From Echinostoma caproni (Eukaryota; Platyhelminthes; Trematoda; Plagiorchiida; Echinostomatidae), in assembly GCA_900618425.1 (NCBI GenBank), contig UZAN01040018.1:2426-66425 (forward strand): a stretch of 64,000 nt of DNA, given 5' to 3'. Below are positions 38,054-51,300 of the stretch, piece by piece. How positions within the stretch are numbered: position 1 is the stretch's first letter; the number at the start of each line of letters is the position of its first letter. The notes under the pieces are model-generated. The model was not told where the DNA came from. It saw only the letters and a list, made by a program, of their open reading frames with translations, and did no database searches. The position numbers were made by a program, and so were the translations under genes.

Positions 38054-40183
38054 ATGAGGAACAGTGCACCTAAGGTACGTATACGACAAAATCATCTGGC
38101 CAATTTCATGGAATTCAAATCCATGGTTACCGGTACGGCCTTACAACTACTCCATGATCCTGATATTTCAGTCTTCTTTGAAAGCTTCACTAGTTATCTC
38201 AACTACTATTATGATGTGTGCTGCCCTAAAAAGAGAATTCAACTACAGACCAATCGATTCATCTCTGATAGACTGAAATGGTTTCCTAGGCTGAAAGAAA
38301 GGGCGTATCGCTGAAGGGATAAAATGACCGTCAAATCTGTTCACTTCCATATCAGCGGTGAGATAGCTCATCTCAATCAGTTGTATGTTCACACCGTGCT
38401 AGAGTACAGGTTCTGCCGTCAGCTGCGGAACGGACTGAAGTTGCTCGGTGGTCGTTCAACTTTACAGCAATGGGCTCAAAAATCTTTTGCTTCAGGGAAT
38501 AATGTTGTGCAAGCATTACCGAGTCCAAATAAAATGTCACTTGATTTTCATTTCCCTGTGACTGTCATACCATAGGAATTTTTAAAGGAGTTGAATACTA
38601 TCAACAGAGATAAATCCTCTGGTCCTGATGGGTTATCCCCAGTGTTCCTAAAACATGCACAATCCACCTCACACAAACCATTTTATTCATCTCCAATACA
38701 TGTCGGTCAGAAAGAAGACTATTTAACACATGGCGTGATGTTCGCATCACTTCAGTACCTAAGAAAGAAAGGGACAGATTTCGGCGTATTGCTTCATCTT
38801 CAGTATTACGTTTGAGCGAATTATTAATAAGCATCTAATCTATAACCTTCATTTTCGTGATTCCAAGCAGTTTGTTTATTGTAAGCTCTACTTTAGATGT
38901 GTTTTTTTGTCTTACCCGTTCCATTTTATTCACTATAGAGCAAAACCAAAATTTATCATGCTTGTTTCTTGGATTACACAAACGTGTTCAACTCTGTTGA
39001 CAGAAACATACTATTGCCCCTTTTGCCGCAATATAAGCTTTTGCGACATCTTTTGAATTGGATTCACGGCTACTTGACCGACCGACGTCAATATACTAGT
39101 CTCAATAGTATAGGGTCCTTTAGTGTTACTGTAAACCAGGGTGTAATACAGGGTGCAATTTTATCCCATTTTCTGTTCTCCTTTTATATCTAAAATTTGC
39201 CAGTCACCCCAAATGTTTTCAATTTTAAATATCCCAATGACATAGCAGTTGGAGGTGCAACTCACAATAACAACCCTTTAATGGACCCCCTTCAATTAGC
39301 CAGAAGTTTCATTCATGAATGGCACGATGGTGTTGACCTTTCTTTGAATCCAAACAAATGCATTGAAATTTTGTTTTCTGTTTACTGTAGGCCATCAACA
39401 CTTTCTGGATCATCTGTTCCCAACATCTTAATCAGTAACCTAAAATTTAAAAGGCCACAACACTTCAAACATCTTGAATGTTTTCTGTCTGCTGACCTCA
39501 AATGGTCCTATCTCTTATAACAAACATTTTTAAAGTCAGAAAGTTGGCCTTTTATATGTCACGCCTTCAGTATCTGAGAGTGTCATTGTATATCACTTCT
39601 AAATTTATTTTTTGGAGCGTTTTATACCATTGAACCTACTGTTCTCCCGTTATCTTCGCCGTCAACTGTCTAAGGATTTTATATTAATTGGACGCTATCT
39701 GAAAAGCAACTCAAGATATGAAGCTGTATCTTATGAGTAGCTGGTTGGTTCCATTGTCAATCAACACCTCAAGGTGTGACCGTCTGTGTGACTCAATCTT
39801 GTCCAATGCATCACTCCCTAACACTCATCCCTATCTCGCTTCATTTCAACTTCTGACATCCGCGATAAATTTAAACCTTTGCATACTCGTACCACTGCTT
39901 TTCAAAACTCCGTTTTACCTTGTCTTTCACGCTTGTTGGTTTCCAGGGAACGCATATCCAACGATTTTATACACAGTCTAATGTAAACTTTCACCCTGAC
40001 ATTTTCTTCCTTTTTTACGCCTTATCAGTGTCATCCTCATTGTCATGTAAGTAACTATAGGTTATATCTTTGAACTAATTTTTAATAGCGTGCATGCCAA
40101 AGCAAAAGTGATAACATGCTTATCACTGAAAATTCTGTCCACATTGAATGAATACATTGCACTCTTGACTTGACTTGACTTGA
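38054..40183 (+). mobile_element. CR1/Jockey-type LINE, 5'-truncated, degenerate
   Basis: RT blocks appear in order: the linker (LKWFPRLKERAYR), DKSSGPDGLSPVFLKH near 38610, DYTNVFNSVDRNIL near 38970, GVIQGAILSHFLF near 39150, and KYPNDIAVGG near 39227, where the catalytic YADD is now YPND (39230-39241). LSLNPNKCIEI and PQHFKHLECFLSADLKWS follow. The frame breaks several times. The element ends with four CTTGA units (40164-40183), probably its microsatellite 3' tail. No endonuclease domain was seen. Confidence 0.75.
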
Positions 40184-42257
40184 ACGTGAAATAATCAGTT
40201 GCATGTTTGACTAACATAGTAAAGCCACAAATTAGAATCCGGTAATTCTTGTCTTCTTATACTGTACAGATGGGTTCGCGTGATGGCTTTCCATAAGATA
40301 TTTTAACTGCGACTAACATACATATTATTACTTAATGGTTTCCAGTTAGGGAGTTTACCGCGGATACCTGATTTACTTTACATGGTGAAACGAAGACCCT
40401 ACAAAGATAAAATGTTCGAGGAATGGCATTCCGTCACTAGAATTCTTATACTCAGGTACCGATGATATTTTAATTTTTCTGAGTCAGCCGGGATCCGTAA
40501 TTACCGGACATATTTCCATAACGTTTTGACCTTCAGAATAATTATAATATAATACATCAAAAACTATCTTCCATAAATCACTGGAGTAACGGGTAATCGA
40601 AAATATTATGGGTGCATCTTCGGCCGTATGAACATAGTATTCCCGCGAGTTCATTGAACGAATCGTTCTTGGGGCATGTATAACTTAGGGGGACGGGAAG
40701 AGAAACACTTATCTCAATGTTGTTACACTTTCGGTGTCACCCTGACTCCTCAATTCTGAGGAAAAATGTAAAAGTATGTGTAAAAATCTCTACCGTTAGG
40801 AAATTATTAGCTCGTAACAATGATTTTTGACAGAATTACCCTTTACACCAGGCATTGGTTACAATCTCGTTCTGTTTGGTGTCTACTTGATTGTGTCAGT
40901 ACAATGCTAAGATATATATTTAGCGATGTTTAAGTGCACAACAAGCGGGTGCTGGATATAATTAGGTGGTAATGCTTATTCTAAGAAAGCTCAACCATGA
41001 CAGTCAGTGAATTATTACCCGTTACCCGATAAATTAACTACTGTCTTGTCCAAAACAGGAATGAGTACAACTTTACAATTGTTAGTACCAGAAGAGAACC
41101 TTCATGCAATTTTCACACCGGTCACCAATTCCTAGAGGATTGAACGGCCAACGAACGACCAGTGAACAGGGATTGAGACATGCCATGAGGCATCGGATTA
41201 GAAGTTCGTGCAATCGTCAAGCACTTACTACGCACTGTACAGTAATCTCATGAAAATTCTCATCATGTATTGATCTATTCAAAGGAAACAGAGCGTATCC
41301 TAGACAGGAATGACCGAACGGGTTATTGGCAGCTACTTACTGCGGAATGCTATGTATACATTTGTGTCTGTGTGTAGGGATGCAAAGGAGATAGGTGCAT
41401 TTGGATCAGAATGGCGACAGCTGCTTCGACTCGAAACGATCAATAAGACGCAGATTGTGCACTGTGCACTGTGGTGCAACCACAAAATAGATCCGCCTCC
41501 CCTCTCCCGGTTTTCCATGCCACAGGCTCTCCTCTGTATGTGTGTGTCTGCTTCGTCTATTTTGTACCGAGGTCGGAATGACCGCCCGACAGTTCGAGAG
41601 CGACAACGGTAGGCCCAACGCCGAACGATTTCGAATCAACTACGCACATGAAATCGTCCAATTTTGGCACCTAGCTGGAATATGAAAGTAGATGATTGGA
41701 CGGTTTGTTTGGGTGGGCGGATTAGTGGCATAGGGGAAAATGGGCACATCTGATACCGAGATTGCCATGCGTGCATGCGCGGATGCTAGTTCATAGGTGG
41801 GTGGGTAAATGGGGTAGCAAACACACGAATCTGTCTGTACCTGTGCGATGAAGTCAGAGGTCATTGAAAAGGGATAGAATGACCTCATAGCAGCAGCAAC
41901 AATAGCATCGCCCGCGAGGGGTCTGGGTAGGGTAGGCAGACTGACATAACCGTCGGTCGGCTAGCCGACACATACGGATGAACCTGGGACCTATGCGCTT
42001 AGGTGTTCACTTTTTGTGCGTGTGTGTGTAGCTTGTGTGTTTGCTGAGCCTGTCCATGTCTAATTATCTGTTTGTGTGCTGGCCTGCCCACAGGGAAAAC
42101 CCATTTGATTTGTCCCGTTTTTCAGTCGCTCTTCATAACGCACAATTCACTAGTCGCGGAAGCGGAACAGTTCTGTGTGTGCTAACCGTCTCGTTTCACC
42201 AGATTGTGAATAAACTGACCTACTGTGCTCACTGTGTCACTGTAACACTCGATCAAA
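40184..42257 (+). other. 5' flank of the calponin-like gene
   Basis: No gene is supported here. From about 41310 to 42240 the sequence looks richer in GC and contains long open frames on both strands, including a 100-codon frame at 41310-41612. I read this as promoter and 5' leader composition rather than a protein. No confident TATA box was found. Confidence 0.35.
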
Positions 42258-42308
42258 ATGGCTAATCGAATGACCGATATGGGTATGGATGTCCAGGTCA
42301 ATCGCAGG
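42258..42308 (+). CDS. Calponin-like gene, coding exon 1
   Basis: Seventeen codons (MANRMTDMGMDVQVNRR) end in phase 0 at AGG|GTAAGT, a near-perfect donor. The peptide resembles the MAN...V..K N-terminus of calponins and transgelins. An in-frame ATG at 42270 could be an alternative start. A pyrimidine-rich stretch ending in AG at 42201-42202 could be a splice or trans-splice acceptor in the 5' leader; that is inference only. Confidence 0.85.
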
Positions 42309-45300
42309 GTAAGTTCACCTTACCAACTGATGATTCACTCGTCGGGACATTCTTGTGTGGATCAAATGATTTCTAAATGCCTTAGTGAATAAACACTTGT
42401 ATTGGTGCCAAAGTAAATAGTCTAAATCAATGAACACAAGTGATGTAACTTCGTTCGACGTCTGTGTTCCCAGATCGACACTGGTCTTGATAAAGCTTCG
42501 AGATGATTGCATGTTTGATAAGGGAAACTTGCGTAAATATTTTTGTTGGGTAATAATGTGACACAAATTTGCAAAGTTATAAAGTAAATAGCTTTAGTAA
42601 TATTTCATCTCACTGATTGTAATTTCCTTTTCATAATTTTTGACTCTCAAAAATTAATGTTTATTTCCGGAAGAAGTGTAGGTGATACACGGTAATTCCA
42701 ACCAGTAAATGTAAATTTTCTTAACTGATGTCAAAATAATGTGAACGGGAGGAAAGTATGTATAATGCTGACATCTACGACCATCTTGTTAGAGTTAGTA
42801 TACCTCTCTCCTTCCATGGGATCATACTTGAGGAGAACTCATAGGTGACTAGCAATCGCATGCAACTTGAAGCAACAGCCATATGGGTCTATGGTACTCG
42901 GATTATGCTTTGCAAGTCAAACAAAATGATACGCATATTTACACATGGCCATACTCGTGAAATCGCAATCGCCATCGATTGCACCAAATTAATCGGACAA
43001 TTAGGCACATATCCCAATAACCAAGTTTTCTCCACAATCGGTTTTTATGTTCACATGCACACCCAGTACCCAAAGCCAGTGACGACTGAGAAAACCAAAC
43101 TTTGTGTTATTGAGCATACAATCTACTTTCTTCCTTTATTGTAGACACACATTCAGCTCTGTGTTCACAATCATTTCCATGTTATCCGAGTCATAAAGTG
43201 TGCCACATGACTGTCATGTAATCGTGGATTGTGCTCCAAATTAAGCGTTTGTTGCCCTCTGATTGTTGATTGGGTGTGCTTTGGATCACACGATCTGAAA
43301 TTCAAACTCGGTTATCGCTACACGTTTTCCGGTTCACTAGTACACCTTGAAATGCGATGGAAATGTTTGTACAAAGAGCAATTGACAGCTTCTTCGTCCT
43401 GTTTGGGACTCGCCAGCAATGCGTACTTTTTGTGTCCCTGTCAGGGCATTCGGGTTGGGACTCCAAACCCGCAACCATGAACGAAACGGTCAATGGTTAC
43501 CACAGTCATTTCCATGGCATTTGAATATATTTACCTCTTGGGGATTGAACGATCTCCCAAGGAGTGAATGCCAATCCCAAGACTATCAAGAGGGCCAGAT
43601 GCGTCTGAATAATCCAATGGGCTAATCCTATAAATACTTTAGACGTTACTACATCTGTTCAGTGTCTTGTCCTACGTGTTCCTATATCCAAACTATCAAG
43701 CTCATCGTCTGTACTGTGCGTTGGCTAGGGAATGTAAAATAGGAATGTTGGTTGCTTGGATCGCTAAGTCCGGGCCTGACTAGGCTACTTTCACGACGAG
43801 TGGTTAGCAAATTCTTTTCAGAAACACATCTCGTTGTTTGTGGTTAATTTCAACTGATGATTGGGTGTAATTATTAATGATCATTCCAACTCAGTAACTA
43901 TATCTACATTGACTTAATGCAATAAGTCCCACTCAAGCTAAGCAGATCAGTCCGTTCTTTCAACCTGGTAAAACTCGTTTCAACGGAGACAAATATTTTG
44001 ATCAGAAAAGCTGAAATAATCTTATGTGTTGTCTACCAATCCATTTANNNNNNNNCAGTAAATATGATCCCTCCAGTGAAGCTGAAGCGATCGATTGGGT
44101 GAATAAGCTCACCGGTGAGAATGTTCCTCTTGGACGCGAGAATGTGTGTGCAGCGTTGAAGAATGGCCAAATTTTGATCAAGTGAGTCGTTGATAAAGAT
44201 TCTTTCACATTTTGGTTAACTGACTACACCTCTATTCAAAACTATAAAAGAAGCGTGTTTGCAAGAGTTTTGTTTCTTTATACTTCATTCGTCTTGCTAG
44301 GCAGAGGAATATTACCGTTGTTAAGCATACAGTTACCTGCGTGACTGTTTGTTTACTCTTGGGTGAAGCATGATAGCTAATTTTACAAGACTACCTACAA
44401 AAGCTGGTCCAGCTTCTGACAACTAAGTTCAATTGACAAACTGCTTTATTTAGTTTGGGATAGAAAAACATATAAGCGGAACAACCAATATCCATGGGTA
44501 ATAGTATAAAAATATTGTAAATTTTAGTTCGGTGAATTTTGCACGTGGATACACAAAGCAGTCAATATACACCAAATTCTAATTGAATTACTGGTGCTCG
44601 AGCATGAGTGACTAAGTAAGGACGCAGTTCATGGAGTTTGTAAACGTCTTTTACTCGCGACAGGAAAAAACATTCGCGCTTCTTGCAAACATCTGCTTCA
44701 CTGGTGAAATATCTACCATATTTATCAGTAATCTAATCGAGATCGAGTGGAATTTCTTCATTGGATATTGTTTTGCAGTCTGGTCTCCGGTTGGTGGACA
44801 TATTTAATACTTTGATTGATTATAAACTATATCAACCAGGTGAATATAAAACGACGGTTTGTAGTGTTACACAATCCATCCAGTTTACGCTGTAGATGTT
44901 TGGTTTACTAGGACAGAGGCTAACGCCAAACAGCTGGACGTGGACTTAGAGATGGGATATGGGGTCAAATGTGAGCGATTATGAGTACAGAGTGGTAACA
45001 AATAAAGAGGTGTGCTGACTGAGACGGTGATTCCCATACTGAGCTAAGACAAGGGATTCAATAATGTGCAACATACCCCAATGAAATAATCGTATTGCGA
45101 GCGAGCACCGATGAGTCCAGTTGCCCGAATGAGCAGGAAAGGTTGTTACTCTACTCTCATTTTGTTTAGGTTCATACGATTAGACTTAAAGCTTCAACCC
45201 TTGGTTCAAAATAATTGGCCAATAGATCATCACTTTAAACTAGAAAGTGTTTGGAAACCATATACGCCTACTCACTAAAGTAATGCCTGCCTGTCCTGGA

Positions 45301-48300
45301 CCACTTGATTAATCTACTCATTTAGTCTCACCCATTATTTTCATCCATGTCCTAATAAGCTAATATGGGCAACAAACAAGATGTCAGCGGACCATAGAGA
45401 AACCAAGACATGTGTTTCGAACAAAAACACCAGAATGCGATAAAATACAATTTGAAGGAAATATTCGAATGAACCTAAAACATGATTTAACGTTTCAATT
45501 AAATTATGATATCATTCGACATACCACTGATTGGGACCGGTGAACAATTGATGGATTTCGTAATATTCTTTGTAATTATTTCAACTGACTATCCTTCGGA
45601 CTTCATCTTCAGGCACAATCCTCAGTTCATCTATTCAACCATACACTCAGAAGCACTAGACTCGAGTTTCGCTCTTATCAGAGCTCATCAGTAGTGCATA
45701 TCCACCGTCCGGCCTTGTAGGTTCCTTGGCGAATCAGCTCTGCATTGAAGTCCTGACTTAGTAGTAGGCTTTCGATTCGGATTAACAGATTGTCATCTGT
45801 CTTTCTTTGTTGCTGTCGGGTCAAATGAATTGACTATCATTAAAAAAGACACCTAAACAAACATGAATTGGTAATTTGGTTCAACCAAGGTATGAGCTGG
45901 TTGACTCAGTGGTAATACACACGCCTTTCAGAGATCAACTCGCGGACGGAACGGTGGATATGTACTACTGATGAGCTCTAATAAGAGCGAAACTCGAGTC
46001 TAGTGCTTCTGAGTGTATGGTTGAATAGATGAACTGATGATTGTGCCTGAAGGTGGAATCCGAAAGATAGTCATTTCAAATCAATAATAATCAATTATGC
46101 CACACTACCACACATAAGTAACTGTGAGTTAAAAGCGAACGTGTAATATCCGAAAACTTTTACCTGGGCACGGTTCCTACTGATCGAGATACACGAAATT
46201 ATTTTCATATTCAGCTTGAACATACAAATTGTGCCATAATTAAGTCTACGGAAATTCGACGAGAGAGCTACGGGATCTTCGCATAGTAGGAGACATTTCT
46301 CTGGTTAAACTATACCATGATCCGTTAGGATAGACTGTCTCACAGTTTCATTCACATTGCACCTGATNCCTGATACAGTTACCTCTTGTGCGACCTCCGT
46401 TCAGTCACTCTCAAGTTCTGAATGATTTCAAAGCAGGTAACTTGGCCGTTTTTTTCATCTATGCTATGGAATAAACCGGACATTTATTCTATTTGTACCT
46501 GTAATTGATAAACTAAGACACCTCTACAGTGTGTAACATAATTCACCAGAAAACTACTCGGGTCGGACATTATATGCATACACACGAGATGTGTGCTTGC
46601 CTGTCCCCATACCTGTCAGTCTTTTAACCAAACTTGATGTAAATGTATGTATGCAGCTGATGAGATTACCGCGAAATAGCTGAATTCAACACATCCTGTG
46701 ATCATAATGCTTCTTCTTGCTCTCATAAAAATGTTAAAGGGAACTGGTTGCATGAAATTCCTAATGAATTCAAGAGAACTCAAGATATTGACAAGTCCTT
46801 GGAATGAAAATTTTACTGTTGGGTGAGCTGGATAGTATGTGTGAAGTAAAATGGGCTAATCCAAACGGCAAAATATATTACCCATCGTCCTAAATTTTGG
46901 GCAAATTATGGATGTTAACTTTTATTCAATACGAGTTCTCCTGCAGTTCAATCAACCGACTCCATTATCGTTCTTTTGCAATGTAAGATACATCAGACAA
47001 ATTTATTGGTTTTCCATCACCGGTGTCCCTTTCCCAACGGACGACAAATTGTAACTAAAGTCCTTACATCGATCAATTCATCCATGGCGGTAAATTCAAT
47101 AGACTGTATTCTACATCCCGTGTTTTCAACAGGAACTATAGAGCGCTTATGAGGACACTGTTGTCTGCAAAGAAAGTAAATATTTAAATGTACGCACAAA
47201 TTACGCTCGGGATAGTCGGATAGTTTGTCCTCAGCGTAAAAGTTCAAGTGGAAATCAAGCAGTGGCTCAAGACGTTCTCATGCCTCACACCCAAGATTAT
47301 TCACGTATTCCTCAACCTTCAAAGGTTTAATTTGTCACCCTTGGCAACCTCATTCGCCATTCAGCATGAATACTGTCTGTGGTATTTAACCGTACAATAC
47401 TTCTGTACCACTTGCCTGCATATTTGCATCTATACACATATAAGTATCTCAACAAATCTATAGTCACTCAAGTCCGTCATCTTATTTTAATGGAGGTGAA
47501 TAGGAACATTGTCGTTACTCAGTGAAAAGTAATTAGTTTTACCCTTTAGATTTTTCCAATAGCTTTCTGTTATTAGTAAGTTGTCAATGTGCTCACTGAT
47601 CTGTTCTAAACAACCGTTTTCCCAATCTTTATCGCACCTGTTCAGACTTATCAATGCCGTCTATGCTGGAACGCCTGAGCTGCCGGCCTCCGTGGGCAAG
47701 AAACGACATCCGTTCAAGGCCAACACAATGAGTGCCCCATTCAAACAAGTGAGTGGACCGAATTTAGGATGAGGGACCGCGTTTTCTCGGGTGTGCATTT
47801 ATTGAACATGGTGAATCTCCGCAATGGAACAGATATGATGTGATCTGATTGATAGAATTTGGTTATTCTGTGATCGGGAGCTTCCGTGAATACTCGATGA
47901 GAATTGTGGATTTCGATGGTATCCAAATATCCCGGAATTAGCAAATGTGATTGATTTGACTCGTATTGATGCGGAATTGTAATAACTGATTTCCGCAGGT
48001 TGTATATCATTCCATTTGATAGGTATACGAATTGAATTGAGGCCGCTACCAATGACAATAATATTCATGATAACAGTAACGATAATGTTCTTGTTTCCGA
48101 CCCCAACCACAGATGGAAAACATCCAAATGTTCCTGAATGCAGCCGCTGCTTACGGTGTGCCACCTGCCAGTCTGTTCCAAACTGTGGATTTGTATGAAG
48201 CACGAAATATGGCTCAAGTGCTGAACACAATCTTGCAACTTGGAACTGAGGTATGCAAATGTCTGACGCCGTGAAACTGGGTGCTGATTTTTCATTTTGT

Positions 48301-51300
48301 CTGCCTTTAGAGAAACTAGTAGCCGTAAGGTGAATGTGACTGGAGCAGTTTTCCTCACTCTCTTTCTCTTTCACTCTGTTACACTTGAATGCGTCATTCA
48401 AATAATATGTAATACGAGTAGCCGTTGACCGTGAGAACCTATGTCATTTGTTGATATTTTGAGATTTTTTCTCTTTCTGGCTACAACCAAGCACGCCAAT
48501 TGAAATGGTATTGTTACCAATTATTGGAATACTTACTGCCTATTAGCTCCGTAAAAGCAAACGCATTCTGATAGGTGATTACCAAAGGTCTGACGTAGGC
48601 TGTGTGATATCATGAACAAGGGTATTTCTTACGACTGCAAATTAAACATGAACAGCTTTATTTCACATGATGACTGCGAGACGATTTAATGCTGTCATAA
48701 AAATGAGGCAACTTCCAAAAACTACACAGTGTACACTGCACGACAAAATCAGAAGACCGCCTTATATAACTATGTATTTAATTTGCAATGTCTAAACTCA
48801 CCGTCCTTTTTAGGTAGTGATACCTAAAACTACGAACACATTTTTCATTTCCAAAATCAATGAAACAAACTGTGACTCACCAAACACGAAATGATTTTGG
48901 GCCAGTTAGAGATGCATCATACAAGTCTATCTGGTCCATGTGATTCTTACAAAATATATTTGATTATAACTTCATCTGCAGCTCTCTCTCTAATTATCAT
49001 ACTGTCCAAAACTGATTTCCATTGTCATACAGTGTTCTTTTAATGAGGCTCCAACAACAAACAGCTTCGGTTCGCCCTGCGATAAGCAGACAGGGTTTTT
49101 CTTGCAATCAGAGTTGTGCCAAACCTGCGCACAAGTTATTCTTCTTGAATAAGTTTAAGAGTAAATTTGAGCGGTTGCCATTTAACCTAGAGATCACTTC
49201 ATCTACAGTGATCGTCAAGGCAATCTTCAGTTCATATCGAACTTCAATTGATCATCCACCATTCCGTCCAGTAGCTTAACCAAATTAAAGGCTCTTTTAT
49301 GATTGCTCATTTCGAGAGTAGGCAAGATAACTGATACTTTGAAGTTGTGACCAAAGACTAAGTGGTCATTCGTCCATTTTAGTGAACCTTATTTCATATC
49401 ACGGCTGAGAGCCGGTTTGGTGTAGTACATATCGAAATCAGACAGATAGGTTTTACGGGTTGCAACGCCGTGCCGACTGAAAATTCCACTAATTTATTAG
49501 TGGTTAGGGGTTAGGATTATATCGGTGACCTCGGAGTAATGAATCCAACTCATTCCTGTGTAATCCATCTTCCTCATTATTGCGAATTCCCAACCAGTCT
49601 GTGTTTGATAACATTCGCTTTCTAAAAATTACCTTTCATGCTCAATAAACTAAAAGCGGAAGTAGAACATAATTCATTTTGAAACGGAGCACTTAGAATT
49701 TCACTAATGTTTCCCAGTTTGAATCAACTCAAGATGTACTTTGCTTAGAACAACCCGTTGTATTTATCGTAAAATCAACTTAAGAGTGTTGTAATTGCGC
49801 TTTATATGACAAATCTTTATATACCAGGAATCTTTCCAAGTTCTACTTCAAATTATATTTTACGTGAAAACTGAAAAGTTCTTGTTATTTAAAGGCATTC
49901 TAATTGCGACTCTCCTAACTTCGAATGATAATGCGTAACATGTGGGAAGCGTTCATTTGAAGGGAATACGTACCGAACACATCACAAAACAACTAAGTAA
50001 ACTCCAACGCGGTGAAATGCTGGGGTATGTGCTATGTCATGGATTCGTATCGAAGAAGAGTTCGAGGAATCGCGGCAAGTGGTCAATGTTCATAACATTC
50101 ACACCGGTTCGACGTGGTACACTGGCATTGGGAACAATGCTTGCGCAATCACACTGCGAGATATTTAATTTTTCAATGAACTAAAAACAGGACTTCAATG
50201 GATAACTTTTTCTCAACGTTTCATTTGCGGTGCATGCTCTTCGGGGCTTTACAAACCTGCCACTTACTTTTGGCTGCAAAATCGAAGTTTCTATGAATTG
50301 TACCTACGGAAGGACGCCCAATGGAAATTGGTATGCAGTTCGTGAAACTGAGATTGATCACGATCTGATAGGTCGAACAGTGATTGTTAGGTACTTGTTT
50401 TTGATCCCAAACGATATCGAAGAAGTTAACAACCAATACACCCTATTATAATGTAATAGACCGAAGGTTTTCTAACTTTCTAAGGTTGTATTTTGGGATG
50501 CTCGATCCTGTACAGGTTGTCCAAAGTCCATGTTTGAAAGCTTTAGAAATAAAATGAAGCAGTTCTTCTGATCAGACGCAAATCGCCGATGATGGGCAAC
50601 TATTTCTCGTTCCTTTTTACAGTGCCAAAGAAATAATTTCAACGGCCCTACCTGCGGACCAAAACCGACGTATGAGAATAAACGTGAATTCACTGAGGAA
50701 CAACTTCGTATGTCGGAGGGTATCATTGGCCTTCAGGCTGGTACTAACAAATTGGCCAGTCAGGCTGGCATGAGCCACGGAGGTCCCCGACACATCACCG
50801 ACATCAAGGTGGATGCCGCAAGCAAGGAGGGTCAAGGTGTGATTGGTCTACAAATGGGTTCGAACAAGGGTGCTTCCCAGGCTGGCATGAGTCATGGAGG
50901 TCCGCGCCATATCACTGACATCAAGGTGGATGCCGCAAGCAAGGAGGGTCAAGGAGTGATTGGTCTACAAATGGGTTCGAACAAGGGTGCTTCCCAGGCT
51001 GGCATGAGTCATGGAGGTCCGCGCCATATCACTGACATCAAGGTGGATGCCGCAAGCAAGGAGGGTCAAGGTGTGATTGGTCTGCAAATGGGTACCAACA
51101 AGCTTGCTAGCCAAGCCGGTATGAGCCACGGAGGTCCCCGGCACATTACTGATATCAAGGTCGATGCTGCCAGCAAGGAAGGCCAGAGTGTGATTGGTCT
51201 ACAAATGGGTTCGAACAAGGGTGCTTCCCAGGCTGGCATGAGTCATGGAGGTCCGCGCCATATCACTGACATCAAGGTGGATGCCGCAAGCAAGGAGGGT

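Larger units (their letters stand above)
42309..44055 (+). other. Intron 1 of the calponin-like gene
   Basis: This intron of about 1.7 kb carries a decayed antisense SINE copy near 43370-43485. Its 3' end is hidden by the N gap at 44048-44055. I see no other feature in it. Confidence 0.8.
44182..47645 (+). other. Intron 2 of the calponin-like gene
   Basis: This 3.46 kb intron contains a pair of inverted SINE copies (45576-46090), each with a hammerhead ribozyme sequence. There is also a single N at 46368 between two copies of CCTGAT. The rest shows no supported feature. Confidence 0.9.

Noticed and set aside
41310..41612. 100-codon frame upstream of the calponin gene, as a possible upstream gene
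   Set aside because: Both strands are open in this GC-richer flank and no motif is present. It is more likely leader or promoter sequence.
47799..48401. 200-codon open frame on the minus strand
   Set aside because: It lies antisense over exon 4 and introns 3-4 of the calponin-like gene and has no domain. The plus-strand exon explains the openness.
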